This document shows, piece after piece, positions 17,451 through 26,243 of a DNA stretch of 64,000 nt (position 1 is the stretch's first letter; each line of letters starts with the position of its first letter). Location: the NCBI RefSeq assembly GCF_000719335.1, contig NZ_JOGB01000007.1, positions 62,001 to 126,000 on the forward strand, read 5' to 3'. Position numbers and translations under genes: made by a program. The notes beneath the pieces are model-generated. The model worked only from the letters and a program-made list of their open reading frames with translations, did no database searches and was not told the origin of the DNA. Source of the stretch: Streptomyces sp. NRRL S-87 (lineage in GTDB: Bacteria > Actinomycetota > Actinomycetes > Streptomycetales > Streptomycetaceae).

Positions 17451-18481
17451 TGACGCTGCTGGAACTGGACGGGGTGTCCGTCCGCTTCGGGGCGCGGACC
17501 GTGCTCGACGCCGTCGACCTGTCCGTGGCCGAGCACGAGATCGTGTGCGTACTGGGGCCCAGTGGCAGCGGGAAGTCCACGCTGCTGCGGGTCGTGGCGG
17601 GCCTGCAGCCGGCCGCCGCCGGGCGGGTACGGCTCTCGGGGGCCGACCAGGCCGGGGTGCCGGTGCACAAGCGGGGGGTGGGCCTGATGTTCCAGGACCA
17701 CCAGCTGTTCCCGCAGCGGGACGTGGCCGGGAACGTGGCCTTCGGGTTGCGGATGCGCGGGGCGCGGCGCGAGGAGCAGCGGGCCCGGGTGGCGGAGCTG
17801 CTGGAGCTGGTGGGGCTGCCGGGCGCCGGGCGGCGGTCCGTCGCGGCGCTGTCGGGCGGTGAGCAGCAGCGGGTGGCGCTGGCCCGGGCGCTGGCGCCGC
17901 GGCCGCGGCTGCTGATGCTCGACGAGCCGCTGGGGCAGCTCGACCGGGGGCTGCGGGAGCGGCTCGTGGTGGAGCTGCGGGAGCTGTTCCACCGGCTGGG
18001 TACGACGGTGCTGGCCGTCACGCACGACCAGGGCGAGGCCTTCGCGCTCGCCGACCGGGTCGTGGTGATGCGGGACGGCCGGATCGCGCAGGCCGGCACC
18101 CCGCTGGACGTCTGGCAGCGGCCGGCCTCGGAGTTCGTGGCGCGCTTCCTCGGCTTCGACAACGTGGTGCCGGCGACGGTGAGCGGGCTGGCGGCCGACA
18201 CGCCGTGGGGCAAGATCCCGGTGCCGGACGGGACCGGCGAGGGCGAGTTCCGGGTGCTCGTGCGGCCCACCGGGGTGCGGCTGGTGCCGGTCGCGGAGGG
18301 GCTGCCGTGCGAGGTCGTGTCGCGGACCTTCCGGGGGAGGCACGTGGCGCTCATGCTGCGGCCGCGGTCGGGTGCGCCCTTGCTGGAGGCCGAGTGCGAC
18401 CTGTTGCTCGCGCCTGAGGTGGGGGTCGTGACCGGGGTCGCCTTCGACCCCGCCGAGGTGGTCGCCCTCCGCGACGCGTAG
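17450..18481 (+). CDS. thiQ: ABC transporter ATP-binding protein of the thiamine importer
   Basis: The 343-residue ATPase has Walker A GPSGSGKST (about 37-45), Q-loop MFQDHQLFPQ, signature LSGGEQQRVALARAL, Walker B LLMLDEPLGQLD and the switch histidine in AVTHDQ. A C-terminal domain of about 110 residues resembles TOBE-type regulatory extensions, making it longer than the 230-residue enteric ThiQ and closer to FbpC/PotA. ATG 17450 overlaps the permease stop, so the three genes form one riboswitch-controlled operon. It runs towards a convergent gene at 18511. Confidence 0.88.
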   Translation: MTLLELDGVSVRFGARTVLDAVDLSVAEHEIVCVLGPSGSGKSTLLRVVAGLQPAAAGRVRLSGADQAGVPVHKRGVGLMFQDHQLFPQRDVAGNVAFGLRMRGARREEQRARVAELLELVGLPGAGRRSVAALSGGEQQRVALARALAPRPRLLMLDEPLGQLDRGLRERLVVELRELFHRLGTTVLAVTHDQGEAFALADRVVVMRDGRIAQAGTPLDVWQRPASEFVARFLGFDNVVPATVSGLAADTPWGKIPVPDGTGEGEFRVLVRPTGVRLVPVAEGLPCEVVSRTFRGRHVALMLRPRSGAPLLEAECDLLLAPEVGVVTGVAFDPAEVVALRDA

Positions 18482-18510
18482 GCCGGGGTGGGGGCCGGGC
18501 GTGCCGCGGG

Positions 18511-19437
18511 TCAGCCTCGGACCGGTGTCGGTGGGGCCGGGGTGGGGGTCGGGAGCGGGGCGGGGGTGGTCGGGGCCGGGTCGTGGTTGCCGTACCAGGC
18601 CACGGCCACCGCGCCGGCCACGGCGAGGAGGAAGCCGAGGACGGCGAGCCAGGCGAGGCCGGGGCGGGAGGCGTCGCCCAGCCAGAGGACGCCGATGGCG
18701 CCGGGGAGGACCGTCTCGCCGACGACCAGCGCGGCCGTGGCCCCGTTGACCGATCCGAGCTGCAGGGCGACCGTGTGCAGGTACATGCCGCCCACACCGG
18801 CGATGACGACGGCGTACAGGGCCGGGTCGGTGAGGACGGTGGTGAGCTCGAACGGGTCGATGCCGTCGAGGATGCGGACGCCGACGCCGAGCGCGCCGAA
18901 GCCCAGGCCGGACAGCAGGCCCGCCAGGATCGCGGCCCGGGGGCCCAGGAGGCGTACGGCGACCGTACCGCCGAGCATCAGCGCGACCGTGACGGCGAGC
19001 AGCCACCAGTGCGTCGCGGACGCGGCCTGGTGGCCGCCCTCGTGGCCGGCCGCGGTGGCGAGCATCACGAGCGCCCCGCACACGACACCGATCGAGGCCC
19101 ATTCCCTGCGCGTGAGGCGGATGCCCAGCAGCTTCACGCTCAGGACCGCGGTGATCACCAGGTTGGCGCTGATGACGGTCTGGGAGAGGAAGAGGGGCAG
19201 GAGCCGGGCCGCCAGGGCGCCCAGGCCGAAGCCGACGAAGTCCAGCACCGTGCCGAGGATGAACTCCCAGGTCAGCGCGGCCTTCGCGGTGGACGACAGG
19301 TTCGGGCCGCCGTGCTGGGTCAGACCTGTGGGGTCGGGCTCGGCGCCGGCGGCCCGGCGGGAGCCCACCGCTTGCAGGACCGATCCGGTGCCGTAGCAGA
19401 TCGAGGCCGCGATGGCGGTCAGCAGGCCTATGAGCAC
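18511..19437 (-). CDS. DMT/EamA-like multi-pass membrane transporter
   Basis: The 308-residue protein begins MLIGLLTAIAASICYGTGSVLQAVGSR and has nine or ten hydrophobic segments with small-residue repeats, as in drug/metabolite (EamA, NIPA-like) transporters. The substrate is unknown. Translation starts at GTG 19437. The last 25 residues are a Pro/Thr-rich tail after the final membrane segment. It is convergent with the thiamine ATPase and shares its direction with the LOG-family gene upstream, from which it is separated by 134 bases containing four copies of a 13-base repeat. Confidence 0.8.
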   Translation of the reverse strand: MLIGLLTAIAASICYGTGSVLQAVGSRRAAGAEPDPTGLTQHGGPNLSSTAKAALTWEFILGTVLDFVGFGLGALAARLLPLFLSQTVISANLVITAVLSVKLLGIRLTRREWASIGVVCGALVMLATAAGHEGGHQAASATHWWLLAVTVALMLGGTVAVRLLGPRAAILAGLLSGLGFGALGVGVRILDGIDPFELTTVLTDPALYAVVIAGVGGMYLHTVALQLGSVNGATAALVVGETVLPGAIGVLWLGDASRPGLAWLAVLGFLLAVAGAVAVAWYGNHDPAPTTPAPLPTPTPAPPTPVRG

Positions 19438-19528
19438 GAGGGGCTCCGTTCACGTCTGGCAGGTTTCGCGTACTCCTGGCAGACGTGGGTCCGGGCCCGG
19501 AGGTTGCCTGGGCGGGCCGGTCAGGTGA

Positions 19529-19580
19529 CAGGTCACGAGGTCAGGTCACGAGCTCAGGTCACGAGCTCAGGTCACGAGGA
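19529..19580. repeat. Four tandem 13-base repeats overlapping the LOG gene stop
   Basis: CAGGTCACGAG(G/C)T repeats exactly in tandem at 19529-19541, 19542-19554 and 19555-19567, and the fourth unit (19568-19580) ends GGA and contains the stop codon of the LOG-family gene. It looks like a short slippage expansion of a gene end. Confidence 0.85.
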
Positions 19581-20666
19581 GAGCCGGGCCAGGGCGTCGG
19601 GGACCTCGTCGACGGACTCGACCAGCGCGATGCGGGTCTCCATGGCGCGGTCACGGGCCAGGGCCTGGAGCAGGGGCCAGGCCGGCAGGTGCTCGGTCCA
19701 GTGGGCCCGGTCGACCAGCACCATCGGGGTCGGCTCGCCGCGCGACCCGTAGTAGTTGGGGGTCGCGTTGTCGAAGACCTCCTGGACCGTCCCGGCCGCG
19801 CCCGGGAGGTACACCACGCCGGCGGTGCAACGGGCCAGCAGTCCGTCCTCGCGGGTGGCGTTGGCGAAGTACTTCGCGATCCCGCCGGCGAAGGCGTTCG
19901 GCGGCTCGTGCCCGTAGAACCAGGTGGGGATGCCGATCGAGTCCCCGCCGTCCGGCCAGCGCTCGCGCACCGCGAAGGCCGCCTCCGCCCAGTCGGTGAC
20001 GGAGGGCGTGAAGGAGGGGGTCTTGGCGAGCAGGTCGAGCGCCCCGGGCAGCGCGCCGTCCTCGAAGGGGGCGAGGTACGCGCCCAGGTTCGCGGCCTCC
20101 ATCGCACCCGGCCCGCCACCGGTCGCCACGGTCAGACCGGTGCGGGCCAGCGCCCGGCCGAGCCGGGCGGCGCCGGCGTACGCGGCGCCGCCGCGGTCCA
20201 TCGAGTGGCCGCCCATCACCCCCACGACCGGGGCACCGGCGAGGTGCTCGTCGAGGGCGTCGGAGATCGCGTCGTCGTGGATCGAGCGGAGCATCGAGGA
20301 GAAGACGTCGCCGTCGGCCCTGCTGTGCTGGAACCAGGCGTACGCACGCGCGTCGGGCGTGGCGTCGTAGCCGTCCCGGTCCAGGCCGGCGAAGAGCTCC
20401 TCCGGCGTGTAGAGCAGGCCGCGGTACGGGTCGAACGGCAGGTCGGGCACCGGGGGGAACACCAGCGCCCCGTCGGCCCGCACCTTGGTGGAGGCGTCCG
20501 GTTCCATCGGGCACCCGAGGAACACGGCGGCGGAGGTGTCGGCGGCCAGCAGGGCGAAGGTGCGCTCCATCAGGTTCACCGACTGGATCCGGTACCCGCT
20601 CAGTGAACCCCGGGCGACCACCCGGTCGAATTCGGCGAGGGTCTCGATCTCGATGTCATGGGACAT
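19572..20666 (-). CDS. LOG family (lysine decarboxylase-like Rossmann) protein
   Basis: The 364-residue protein contains the nucleotide-binding motif of the LOG family: VVGVMGGHSMDRGGAAYAGAARLGRAL, TGGGPGAMEAANLGAYL and the PGAAGTVQEVFD form of the PGGxGTxxE motif. LOG proteins cleave cytokinin-type nucleotide monophosphates to free bases plus ribose 5-phosphate; longer members like this one, with about 150 extra N-terminal residues, have no assigned substrate. Older annotations call them lysine decarboxylases, for which there is no PLP lysine motif here. It starts 26 bases after the ABC permease gene, so the two may be cotranscribed. Confidence 0.85.
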   Translation of the reverse strand: MSHDIEIETLAEFDRVVARGSLSGYRIQSVNLMERTFALLAADTSAAVFLGCPMEPDASTKVRADGALVFPPVPDLPFDPYRGLLYTPEELFAGLDRDGYDATPDARAYAWFQHSRADGDVFSSMLRSIHDDAISDALDEHLAGAPVVGVMGGHSMDRGGAAYAGAARLGRALARTGLTVATGGGPGAMEAANLGAYLAPFEDGALPGALDLLAKTPSFTPSVTDWAEAAFAVRERWPDGGDSIGIPTWFYGHEPPNAFAGGIAKYFANATREDGLLARCTAGVVYLPGAAGTVQEVFDNATPNYYGSRGEPTPMVLVDRAHWTEHLPAWPLLQALARDRAMETRIALVESVDEVPDALARLSS

Positions 20667-20692
20667 CCCGTCACCCTACGGGCCGAGGTCGG

Positions 20693-21751
20693 CTACCCGG
20701 CCAGTGCCCTCCGGGTCAGCTCCGCCACACCCCACACCACGGGTCCGCACACGGCCGGCAGGACCGCGGCCCGCAGCAGGGCCGCCGACCGCAGTACCGC
20801 GGCCGGTGTGCCCAGGTCGAGGAGGGTCTCGCGGGTGGCCGCCCGGGTCTGGCGCGACTCGACCGCGGCCGTCAGGAGTGCGCCGACCGCACAGAGGACG
20901 GCCAGCGCCGCCGCGCCGCCGGCGGTCGGTCCGACCGGTACGGGCCCGCCGTCCGCCGCGGCCACGGCCCACGCGGCGACGGCGACGAGCACCCCGAGGG
21001 GCCGGCCGATGCGCCCGGCCTCCTCCTGCAGGCCCCGCCCGGCGAGCAGGCGTACGGCGCCGGGGCGGACGAACTGGAGGAGCGCGCCGCAGCCGTGGGC
21101 GAGGGCCGGGCCGGCCAGCGCGAGGCCGACGGTCGTCAGGGCCCAGCCGGACAGCCGGCCCGCCGTGCCGCCACCGGCGTACGCCAGGACGGCGAGCCCG
21201 CAGGCGAAGGCGGCGACACCCCACGGCAGCCCCTCGTGCGGGGTCCGTGCCGGGCGGGTGCGGACCGACAGGGCGGTCGCGGCGGCGGCCGCGAGCGGTG
21301 CCAGGGCGAGCAGGGTGAGCGCGGCCGCCACCGGGAAGGGGTGGCCGGCGCGGAGCGCGTCGGCGGCGGCGCCGTCGAAGGGGAGGCCGGCCAGGTCGCC
21401 GCGCAGGTGGAGGAAGAGGGCGAGGGCGAGCGCGCTGCCCAGCGCGCAGGCGATGGCGGCGGACAGTGCGGCGACGCGGATCAGGCGGACGGGGCCGAGC
21501 CCCACGGCGTCCAGGTCCTCGCGGGGGCGGACGGCCGGGTCGGTGCGGGTCACGGCGACGGCGAACTGCACGGTCAGGGCGAGCGGGACCGCGCACCACA
21601 GCAGCCGCGGCAGCTGGCCCTGCGGTCGGGCCGCGGCGGTGGCGAGCACGTCCAGCAGCAGGAGACCGGTACCGGCGGCGGCCGCCGCGACCAGCAGTCT
21701 GCGCAGCTGGACGAGGGGCCGGCCGCCGCGGGCTAGGCGGAGACTGAGCAC
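20693..21751 (-). CDS. ABC-type efflux permease-like membrane protein
   Basis: The 352-residue protein starts at GTG 21751 (VLSLRLARGGRPLVQLRRLLVAA) and has about eight hydrophobic segments with an FtsX/MacB-like look, although about half the usual length. The start lies inside the end of the ATPase gene (19-base overlap, 21733-21751), which strongly ties the two as one transporter with coupled translation. The substrate is unknown. An open frame continuing to 22780 in this register is only the shadow of the ATPase gene. Confidence 0.78.
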   Translation of the reverse strand: MLSLRLARGGRPLVQLRRLLVAAAAAGTGLLLLDVLATAAARPQGQLPRLLWCAVPLALTVQFAVAVTRTDPAVRPREDLDAVGLGPVRLIRVAALSAAIACALGSALALALFLHLRGDLAGLPFDGAAADALRAGHPFPVAAALTLLALAPLAAAAATALSVRTRPARTPHEGLPWGVAAFACGLAVLAYAGGGTAGRLSGWALTTVGLALAGPALAHGCGALLQFVRPGAVRLLAGRGLQEEAGRIGRPLGVLVAVAAWAVAAADGGPVPVGPTAGGAAALAVLCAVGALLTAAVESRQTRAATRETLLDLGTPAAVLRSAALLRAAVLPAVCGPVVWGVAELTRRALAG

Positions 21752-22515
21752 GTGTCGCGGCCTTCCGCCTCGCCGGGGCGGGGGGCCGCCGCGGAGGCCG
21801 GCTGGGGGACGGCGCCGGCGAGGTGGCCGTCGAGGAGGGCGAGCGCGCGGTCGGCCAGGCCGGCGGTCTCGGCCTCGTGGGTGGCGAGGACCACCGTGAT
21901 GTCGTGCGAGCGGGCGGCCGTGGTCAGCGTGCGCAGCAGCAGGGCGCGGTCGGCGCGGTGCAACGGGGCGGTCGGCTCGTCGGCGAAGAGCACGGAGGGC
22001 AGGGTGACGAGGGCGCGGGCCAGCGCGACGCGCTGGGCGCGGGCGCGGTCGAGTGTTTGGGGGCGCTTGCGGGCCTGGTCGCCGATGTCGAGGCGGTCGA
22101 GCCACTCCATGGCGGCGCGCTTGGCCGTGCGGTGCGGGGCGCCGCCGATGAGGAGGGGCAGGGCCGCGTTCTCCCACACGTTCAGTTCGGGTACGAGGCG
22201 GGGCTCGGGCCCGATCCAGCCGAAGCGGTCGCGGCGCAGCCGCTCGCGGGCCGGCGGACTCATGGTGTGGACGGGGACGCTGTTGAACCAGACCTCGCCC
22301 CCGTCCGGGCGCAGCTGTCCGGACAGGCAGCGCAGCAGGGTGGTCTTGCCGCTGCCGCGGGGGCCGGTGACGGCGAGGATCTCGCCCTCGCGGACGCCGA
22401 GGGAGACGCCGGTGAGGGCGGGCGCGCCCGCGCCGGACCCCGTCCGGGTGGACCCCCAGGGGGAGCAGTGCAGGGACCGTGCCCACAGCACGTCGTTGTC
22501 CGGCGGGGCCACCAT
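21733..22515 (-). CDS. ABC transporter ATP-binding protein with divergent signature
   Basis: The 260-residue ATPase has Walker A GPRGSGKTT, a Q-loop region FGWIGPEPRLVPELNVWENAALPL, Walker B VLFADEPTAPLHRAD and the switch histidine in VVLATHE. The signature is LDRARAQRVALARAL in place of [15 protein letters not shown], so the S-G-G residues that contact ATP in the other subunit are missing. This may weaken ATP hydrolysis or indicate pairing with a different partner. ATG 22515 (MVAPPDNDVLW) is preceded by GAGG at proper spacing; longer starts up to 22683 are possible. It is coupled to the permease gene by overlap. Confidence 0.82.
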   Translation of the reverse strand: MVAPPDNDVLWARSLHCSPWGSTRTGSGAGAPALTGVSLGVREGEILAVTGPRGSGKTTLLRCLSGQLRPDGGEVWFNSVPVHTMSPPARERLRRDRFGWIGPEPRLVPELNVWENAALPLLIGGAPHRTAKRAAMEWLDRLDIGDQARKRPQTLDRARAQRVALARALVTLPSVLFADEPTAPLHRADRALLLRTLTTAARSHDITVVLATHEAETAGLADRALALLDGHLAGAVPQPASAAAPRPGEAEGRDTCSVSA

Positions 22516-22655
22516 GGCGTACACCTCGGTTCGCGTCGACTGCGGATCTTGATGCCGCATTTCCCGTTTTCCCGTTTCCTCCGTCCGGGGGAACGAAACG
22601 ACGGGCCGACAGGTCACTGCGCAGCGCAGGGGAGGCGGTGGCGGGGGCCGGACGG

Positions 22656-22708
22656 CACATGGCCCGGACCCTCGCGTTCTCACTCGAACGGAGGATCCGG
22701 GCCATGTG
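22656..22708 (-). terminator. Long hairpin terminator after the aminotransferase gene
   Basis: CACATGGCCCGGA (22656-22668) pairs perfectly with TCCGGGCCATGTG (22696-22708), and the loop holds further pairs (CCTC with GAGG, CGTTC with GAACG) around a TCACTC tip. This gives about 22 bp in all. It starts 57 bases beyond the minus-strand aminotransferase stop and ends 141 bases before the ABC ATPase start at 22515, so it separates the two units. Confidence 0.75.
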
Positions 22709-22764
22709 TCCCGGCCGGGCCCGGCAGGCGGGACGGGTGCCTGGGGCGAGCCGCTGCGGGCTTG

Positions 22765-24126
22765 TTACAGCTTGGTCCACGCCTCGGTGAACACCGACCG
22801 CAGTATCTGCTCGATCTCGTCGAACTGCTCCTGGGTCGAGATCAGCGGCGGGGCCAGCTGGACGACCGGGTCACCGCGGTCGTCGGCGCGGCAGTAGAGG
22901 CCGGCGTCGTACAGCGCCTTCGAGAGGAAGCCGTAGAGCACGCGCTCGATCTCGTCGTCGTTGAAGGACTCCTTGGTGTTCTTGTCCTTGACGAGCTCGA
23001 TGCCGTAGAAGAAGCCGTTGCCGCGGACGTCGCCGACGATCGGCAGGTCGTGCAGCTTCTGCAGCGTCTTGAGGAAGGCGGACTCGTTGTCCAGCACGTG
23101 CTGGTTGAGGCCTTCCTTGTCGAAGATGTCGAGGTTGGCCAGGGCCACCGCCGACGACACCGGGTGGCCGCCGAAGGTGTAGCCGTGCAGGAAGGTGTTG
23201 TCACCCTTGTAGAAGGGCTCCGCGATGCGGTCCGAGACGATGCAGGCACCGATCGGGGAGTAGCCCGAGGTCATGCCCTTCGCACAGGTGATCATGTCCG
23301 GCACGTAGCCGAACTTGTCGCAGGCGAACATCGTGCCCAGGCGCCCGAAGGCGCAGATGACCTCGTCCGAGACGAGCAGGACGTCGTACTGGTCACAGAT
23401 CTCGCGCACGCGCTGGAAGTAGCCGGGCGGCGGCGGGAAGCAGCCGCCGGCGTTCTGCACCGGCTCCAGGAAGACGGCCGCGACGGTGTCCGGGCCCTCG
23501 AAGAGGATCTGCTGCTCGATCTGGTCGGCGGCCCAGCGGCCGAAGGCCTCGGGGTCGTCGCCGTGGATCGGGGCGCGGTAGATGTTGGTGTTCGGGACCT
23601 TGTGGGCGCCCGGGACCAGCGGCTCGAAGGGGGCCTTCAGGGCCGGCAGGCCGGTGATGGACAGGGCGCCCTGCGGGGTGCCGTGGTAGGCGACCGCGCG
23701 GGAGATGACCTTGTACTTGGTCGGCTTGCCCTTGAGCTTGAAGTACTGCTTGGCGAGCTTCCAGGCGGTCTCGACCGCCTCGCCGCCACCGGTGGTGAAG
23801 AAGACCTTGTTCAGGTCGCCCGGCGCGTAGCCGGCCAGCCGCTCCGCGAGCTCGACGGCCTTGGGGTGCGCGTACGACCACACGGGGAAGAACGCGAGCT
23901 CCTGCGCCTGCTTGTAGGCGACCTCGGCCAGCTCCTTGCGGCCGTGACCGGCGTTGACCACGAACAGTCCGGCGAGACCGTCCAGGTAGCGCTTGCCCTT
24001 GTCGTCGTAGATGTAGGCGCCCTCACCGCGAACGATGGTGGGGACGGGGTTCTTCTCGTACGAGGACATGCGGGTGAAGTGCATCCACAGGTGGTCGTAC
24101 GCGGTCTTGGACAGGTCCTGGGTCAC
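22765..24126 (-). CDS. Class III aminotransferase, probably putrescine/diamine aminotransferase
   Basis: The 453-residue protein is a fold-type I, class III PLP aminotransferase. Lys283 in CAKGMTSGYSPIGA binds PLP; other family segments are DGLAGLFVVNAGHGRKELAEVAYKQ, FFTTGGGEAVETAWKLAKQY and VSDEVICAFGRLG. Enzymes of this branch use pyruvate or 2-oxoglutarate as acceptor and omega-amino compounds as donor. Next to a gamma-aminobutyraldehyde dehydrogenase and polyamine-binding lipoprotein, putrescine is the likely donor. GTG 24126 (VTQDLSKTAYDHLWMHF) lies two bases after the stop of the Lrp-type regulator, with GGGGAA ten bases upstream. A long hairpin follows. Confidence 0.88.
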   Translation of the reverse strand: MTQDLSKTAYDHLWMHFTRMSSYEKNPVPTIVRGEGAYIYDDKGKRYLDGLAGLFVVNAGHGRKELAEVAYKQAQELAFFPVWSYAHPKAVELAERLAGYAPGDLNKVFFTTGGGEAVETAWKLAKQYFKLKGKPTKYKVISRAVAYHGTPQGALSITGLPALKAPFEPLVPGAHKVPNTNIYRAPIHGDDPEAFGRWAADQIEQQILFEGPDTVAAVFLEPVQNAGGCFPPPPGYFQRVREICDQYDVLLVSDEVICAFGRLGTMFACDKFGYVPDMITCAKGMTSGYSPIGACIVSDRIAEPFYKGDNTFLHGYTFGGHPVSSAVALANLDIFDKEGLNQHVLDNESAFLKTLQKLHDLPIVGDVRGNGFFYGIELVKDKNTKESFNDDEIERVLYGFLSKALYDAGLYCRADDRGDPVVQLAPPLISTQEQFDEIEQILRSVFTEAWTKL

Positions 24127-24128
24127 GG

Positions 24129-24632
24129 TTATCTGGTTCCCCACATGTAGGTCTGCTTCTTCAGCTTCAGGTATACGAAGCTTTCGGTGGACCGCACCCC
24201 GGGGAGCGTGCGGATCCGCTTGTTGATCGTTTCCAGCAGGTGGTCGTCGTCCTCGCAGACGATCTCCACCATCAGGTCGAACGAGCCCGCGGTCATCACC
24301 ACGTACTCGCACTCGGCCATTGCGGTCAGTGCGTCGGCCACGGGGTCGAGGTCGCCCTCGACGTTGATGCCGACCATGGCCTGGCGCCGCAGGCCCACGG
24401 TGAGCGGGTCCGTGACGGCGACGATCTGCATCACGCCCTGGTCCAGCAGCTTCTGGACGCGTTGGCGGACGGCCGCCTCGGAAAGGCCCACGGCCTTGCC
24501 GATCGCCGCGTAGGGGCGGCGTCCGTCTTCCTGCAGTTGCTCGATGATCGCCAGGGAGACAGCATCGATCGACGGCGACGGGTGCCGGTTCCTGGAATCT
24601 GGGTTTCGACTGACCACGACTTCACTGTGCAC
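24129..24632 (-). CDS. Lrp/AsnC family transcriptional regulator
   Basis: The protein has an N-terminal AsnC-type helix-turn-helix (DAVSLAIIEQLQEDGRRPYAAIGKAVGLSEAAVRQRVQKLLDQGVMQIVAV) and a C-terminal RAM domain (MVGINVEGDLDPVADALTAM, VVMTAGSFDLMVEIVCEDDDHLLETI). Such proteins sense amino acids or related metabolites. It lies between and probably cotranscribes with the aminotransferase, and is divergent from the aldehyde dehydrogenase at 24802, which places it as the local regulator of polyamine catabolism. In S. coelicolor the regulator at this position is, as I recall, EpuRI of polyamine use. I chose GTG 24632; a TTG at 24653 and GTG at 24617 are alternatives. Confidence 0.88.
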   Translation of the reverse strand: MHSEVVVSRNPDSRNRHPSPSIDAVSLAIIEQLQEDGRRPYAAIGKAVGLSEAAVRQRVQKLLDQGVMQIVAVTDPLTVGLRRQAMVGINVEGDLDPVADALTAMAECEYVVMTAGSFDLMVEIVCEDDDHLLETINKRIRTLPGVRSTESFVYLKLKKQTYMWGTR

Positions 24633-24655
24633 GAGGAGTCGACAGTTCCGCAACC

Positions 24656-24703
24656 CGGAATCAATGAAATCCGTTGTCTTCGTCTCTGGATCTCACTGAT
24701 TTC
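24656..24703. promoter_or_regulatory. AT-rich divergent control region with inverted repeat
   Basis: The space between the Lrp-type regulator and the aldehyde dehydrogenase is poorer in G+C than its surroundings. It contains CGGAATCA (24656-24663), then GAAATCC (24666-24672) and, 16 bases on, GGATCTCACTGATTTC, so that GAAATC and GATTTC (24698-24703) form an inverted repeat. The word CGGAATCA also occurs in the promoter region of the other aldehyde dehydrogenase operon (37126-37133). It is a candidate binding site for the adjacent Lrp-type protein. Confidence 0.4.
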
Positions 24704-24801
24704 GTAGCTTGTGGCGCGTGGCCCTGTCGAAAGCGTCGCCCGAGAGGCTAGGCTTGGGGCTTGTCTCAACCATTGGACATGTGATCAGGAGAGTGGCTGT
24801 A

Positions 24802-26241
24802 GTGACCACCGAACTGCGTCGTCTGCGCAACTACATCGGCGGGGAGTTCAGGGATGCCGCCGACGGGCGGACCACCGAGGTGGTCAACCCCGCCACCGGC
24901 GAGGTCTACGCGACCGCCCCGCTGTCCGGCCAGGCCGACGTCGACGCCGCCATGGCCGCCGCCGAGGCCGCCTTCCCGGGCTGGCGCGACACCACCCCCT
25001 CCGAGCGCCAGAAGGCCCTGCTGAAGATCGCGGACGCGATCGAGGCCCGCGCCGACGAGCTGGTCGCCGCCGAGTCGGAGAACACCGGCAAGCCGCTGGG
25101 CCTGACGGCCAGCGAGGAGCTGCCTCCGATGGTCGACCAGATCCGCTTCTTCGCGGGTGCCGCCCGGCTGCTCGAGGGCCGCTCGGCCGGCGAGTACATG
25201 GACGGCATGACCTCGATCATCCGCCGCGAGCCGGTCGGCGTCTGCGCCCAGGTCGCGCCGTGGAACTACCCGATGATGATGGCCGTGTGGAAGTTCGCCC
25301 CGGCCATCGCCGCGGGCAACACCGTGGTGCTCAAGCCCTCGGACACCACTCCGGCCTCGACGGTCCTGCTCGCCGAGATCATCGACTCGGTCCTGCCCAA
25401 GGGCGTCTTCAACGTCATCTGCGGTGACCGCGAGACCGGCCGCGCCATGGTCGAGCACCCCACCCCGGCGATGGCCTCCATCACCGGCTCCGTGCGCGCC
25501 GGCATGTCGGTCGCCGAGAGCGCCTCGAAGGACCTCAAGCGCGTCCACCTGGAGCTGGGCGGCAAGGCCCCGGTCGTCGTCTTCGACGACGCCGACATCG
25601 CCAAGGCCGTCGAGGACATCGCGGTGGCCGGCTTCTTCAACGCCGGCCAGGACTGCACCGCCGCCACCCGCGTGCTCGTCCAGTCCTCCGTGCACGACGA
25701 GTTCGTCGCCGCGCTGGCCAAGGCCGCCCAGGACACCAAGACGGGGCAGCCGGACGACGAGGACGTGCTGTACGGCCCGCTGAACAACCCGAACCAGCTC
25801 AAGCAGGTCTCGGGCTTCATCGAGCGCCTGCCCGCCCACGCTAAGGTCGAGGCCGGCGGCCACCAGGTCGGCGACAAGGGCTACTTCTACGCCCCCACCG
25901 TCGTCTCGGGCCTGAAGCAGGACGACGAGATCGTCCAGAACGAGGTCTTCGGCCCCGTCATCACCGTCCAGTCCTTCTCGGACGAGTCCCAGGCCCTGGA
26001 GTACGCGAACGGCGTCGAGTACGCCCTCGCCTCCTCCGTGTGGACCAAGGACCACGCCCGCGCGATGCGCATGTCCAAGAAGCTCGACTTCGGCTGCGTG
26101 TGGATCAACACCCACATCCCGCTGGTCGCCGAGATGCCGCACGGCGGCTACAAGAAGTCCGGCTACGGCAAGGACCTCTCCGCCTACGGCTTCGAGGACT
26201 ACACGCGCATCAAGCACGTGATGACCTCGATCGAGGGCTGA
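24802..26241 (+). CDS. Gamma-aminobutyraldehyde dehydrogenase
   Basis: The 479-residue NAD(P)-dependent aldehyde dehydrogenase has the catalytic Cys285 in NAGQDCTAATR and the general base Glu251 in LELGGKAP, with PWNYP and KPSDTTP of the cofactor site. The DCTAATR form and the context fit the PuuC/PatD branch, which oxidises 4-aminobutyraldehyde from putrescine to GABA. GTG 24802 has AGGAGA (24787-24792) nine bases upstream; an in-frame GTG at 24793 is too close. Tandem hairpins follow the stop, so the gene is probably transcribed alone from the divergent region upstream. Confidence 0.88.
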   Translation: MTTELRRLRNYIGGEFRDAADGRTTEVVNPATGEVYATAPLSGQADVDAAMAAAEAAFPGWRDTTPSERQKALLKIADAIEARADELVAAESENTGKPLGLTASEELPPMVDQIRFFAGAARLLEGRSAGEYMDGMTSIIRREPVGVCAQVAPWNYPMMMAVWKFAPAIAAGNTVVLKPSDTTPASTVLLAEIIDSVLPKGVFNVICGDRETGRAMVEHPTPAMASITGSVRAGMSVAESASKDLKRVHLELGGKAPVVVFDDADIAKAVEDIAVAGFFNAGQDCTAATRVLVQSSVHDEFVAALAKAAQDTKTGQPDDEDVLYGPLNNPNQLKQVSGFIERLPAHAKVEAGGHQVGDKGYFYAPTVVSGLKQDDEIVQNEVFGPVITVQSFSDESQALEYANGVEYALASSVWTKDHARAMRMSKKLDFGCVWINTHIPLVAEMPHGGYKKSGYGKDLSAYGFEDYTRIKHVMTSIEG

Positions 26242-26243
26242 TC

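Noticed and set aside
19572..20666. Lysine decarboxylase
   Set aside because: The name is used in old annotations of this fold, but the sequence has LOG-type GGGPGAMEA and PGxxGTxxE motifs and no PLP-binding lysine.
20693..22780. A single 695-residue minus-strand protein
   Set aside because: The upstream two thirds is an out-of-frame reading of the ABC ATPase gene; the real permease starts at GTG 21751 inside the end of that gene.
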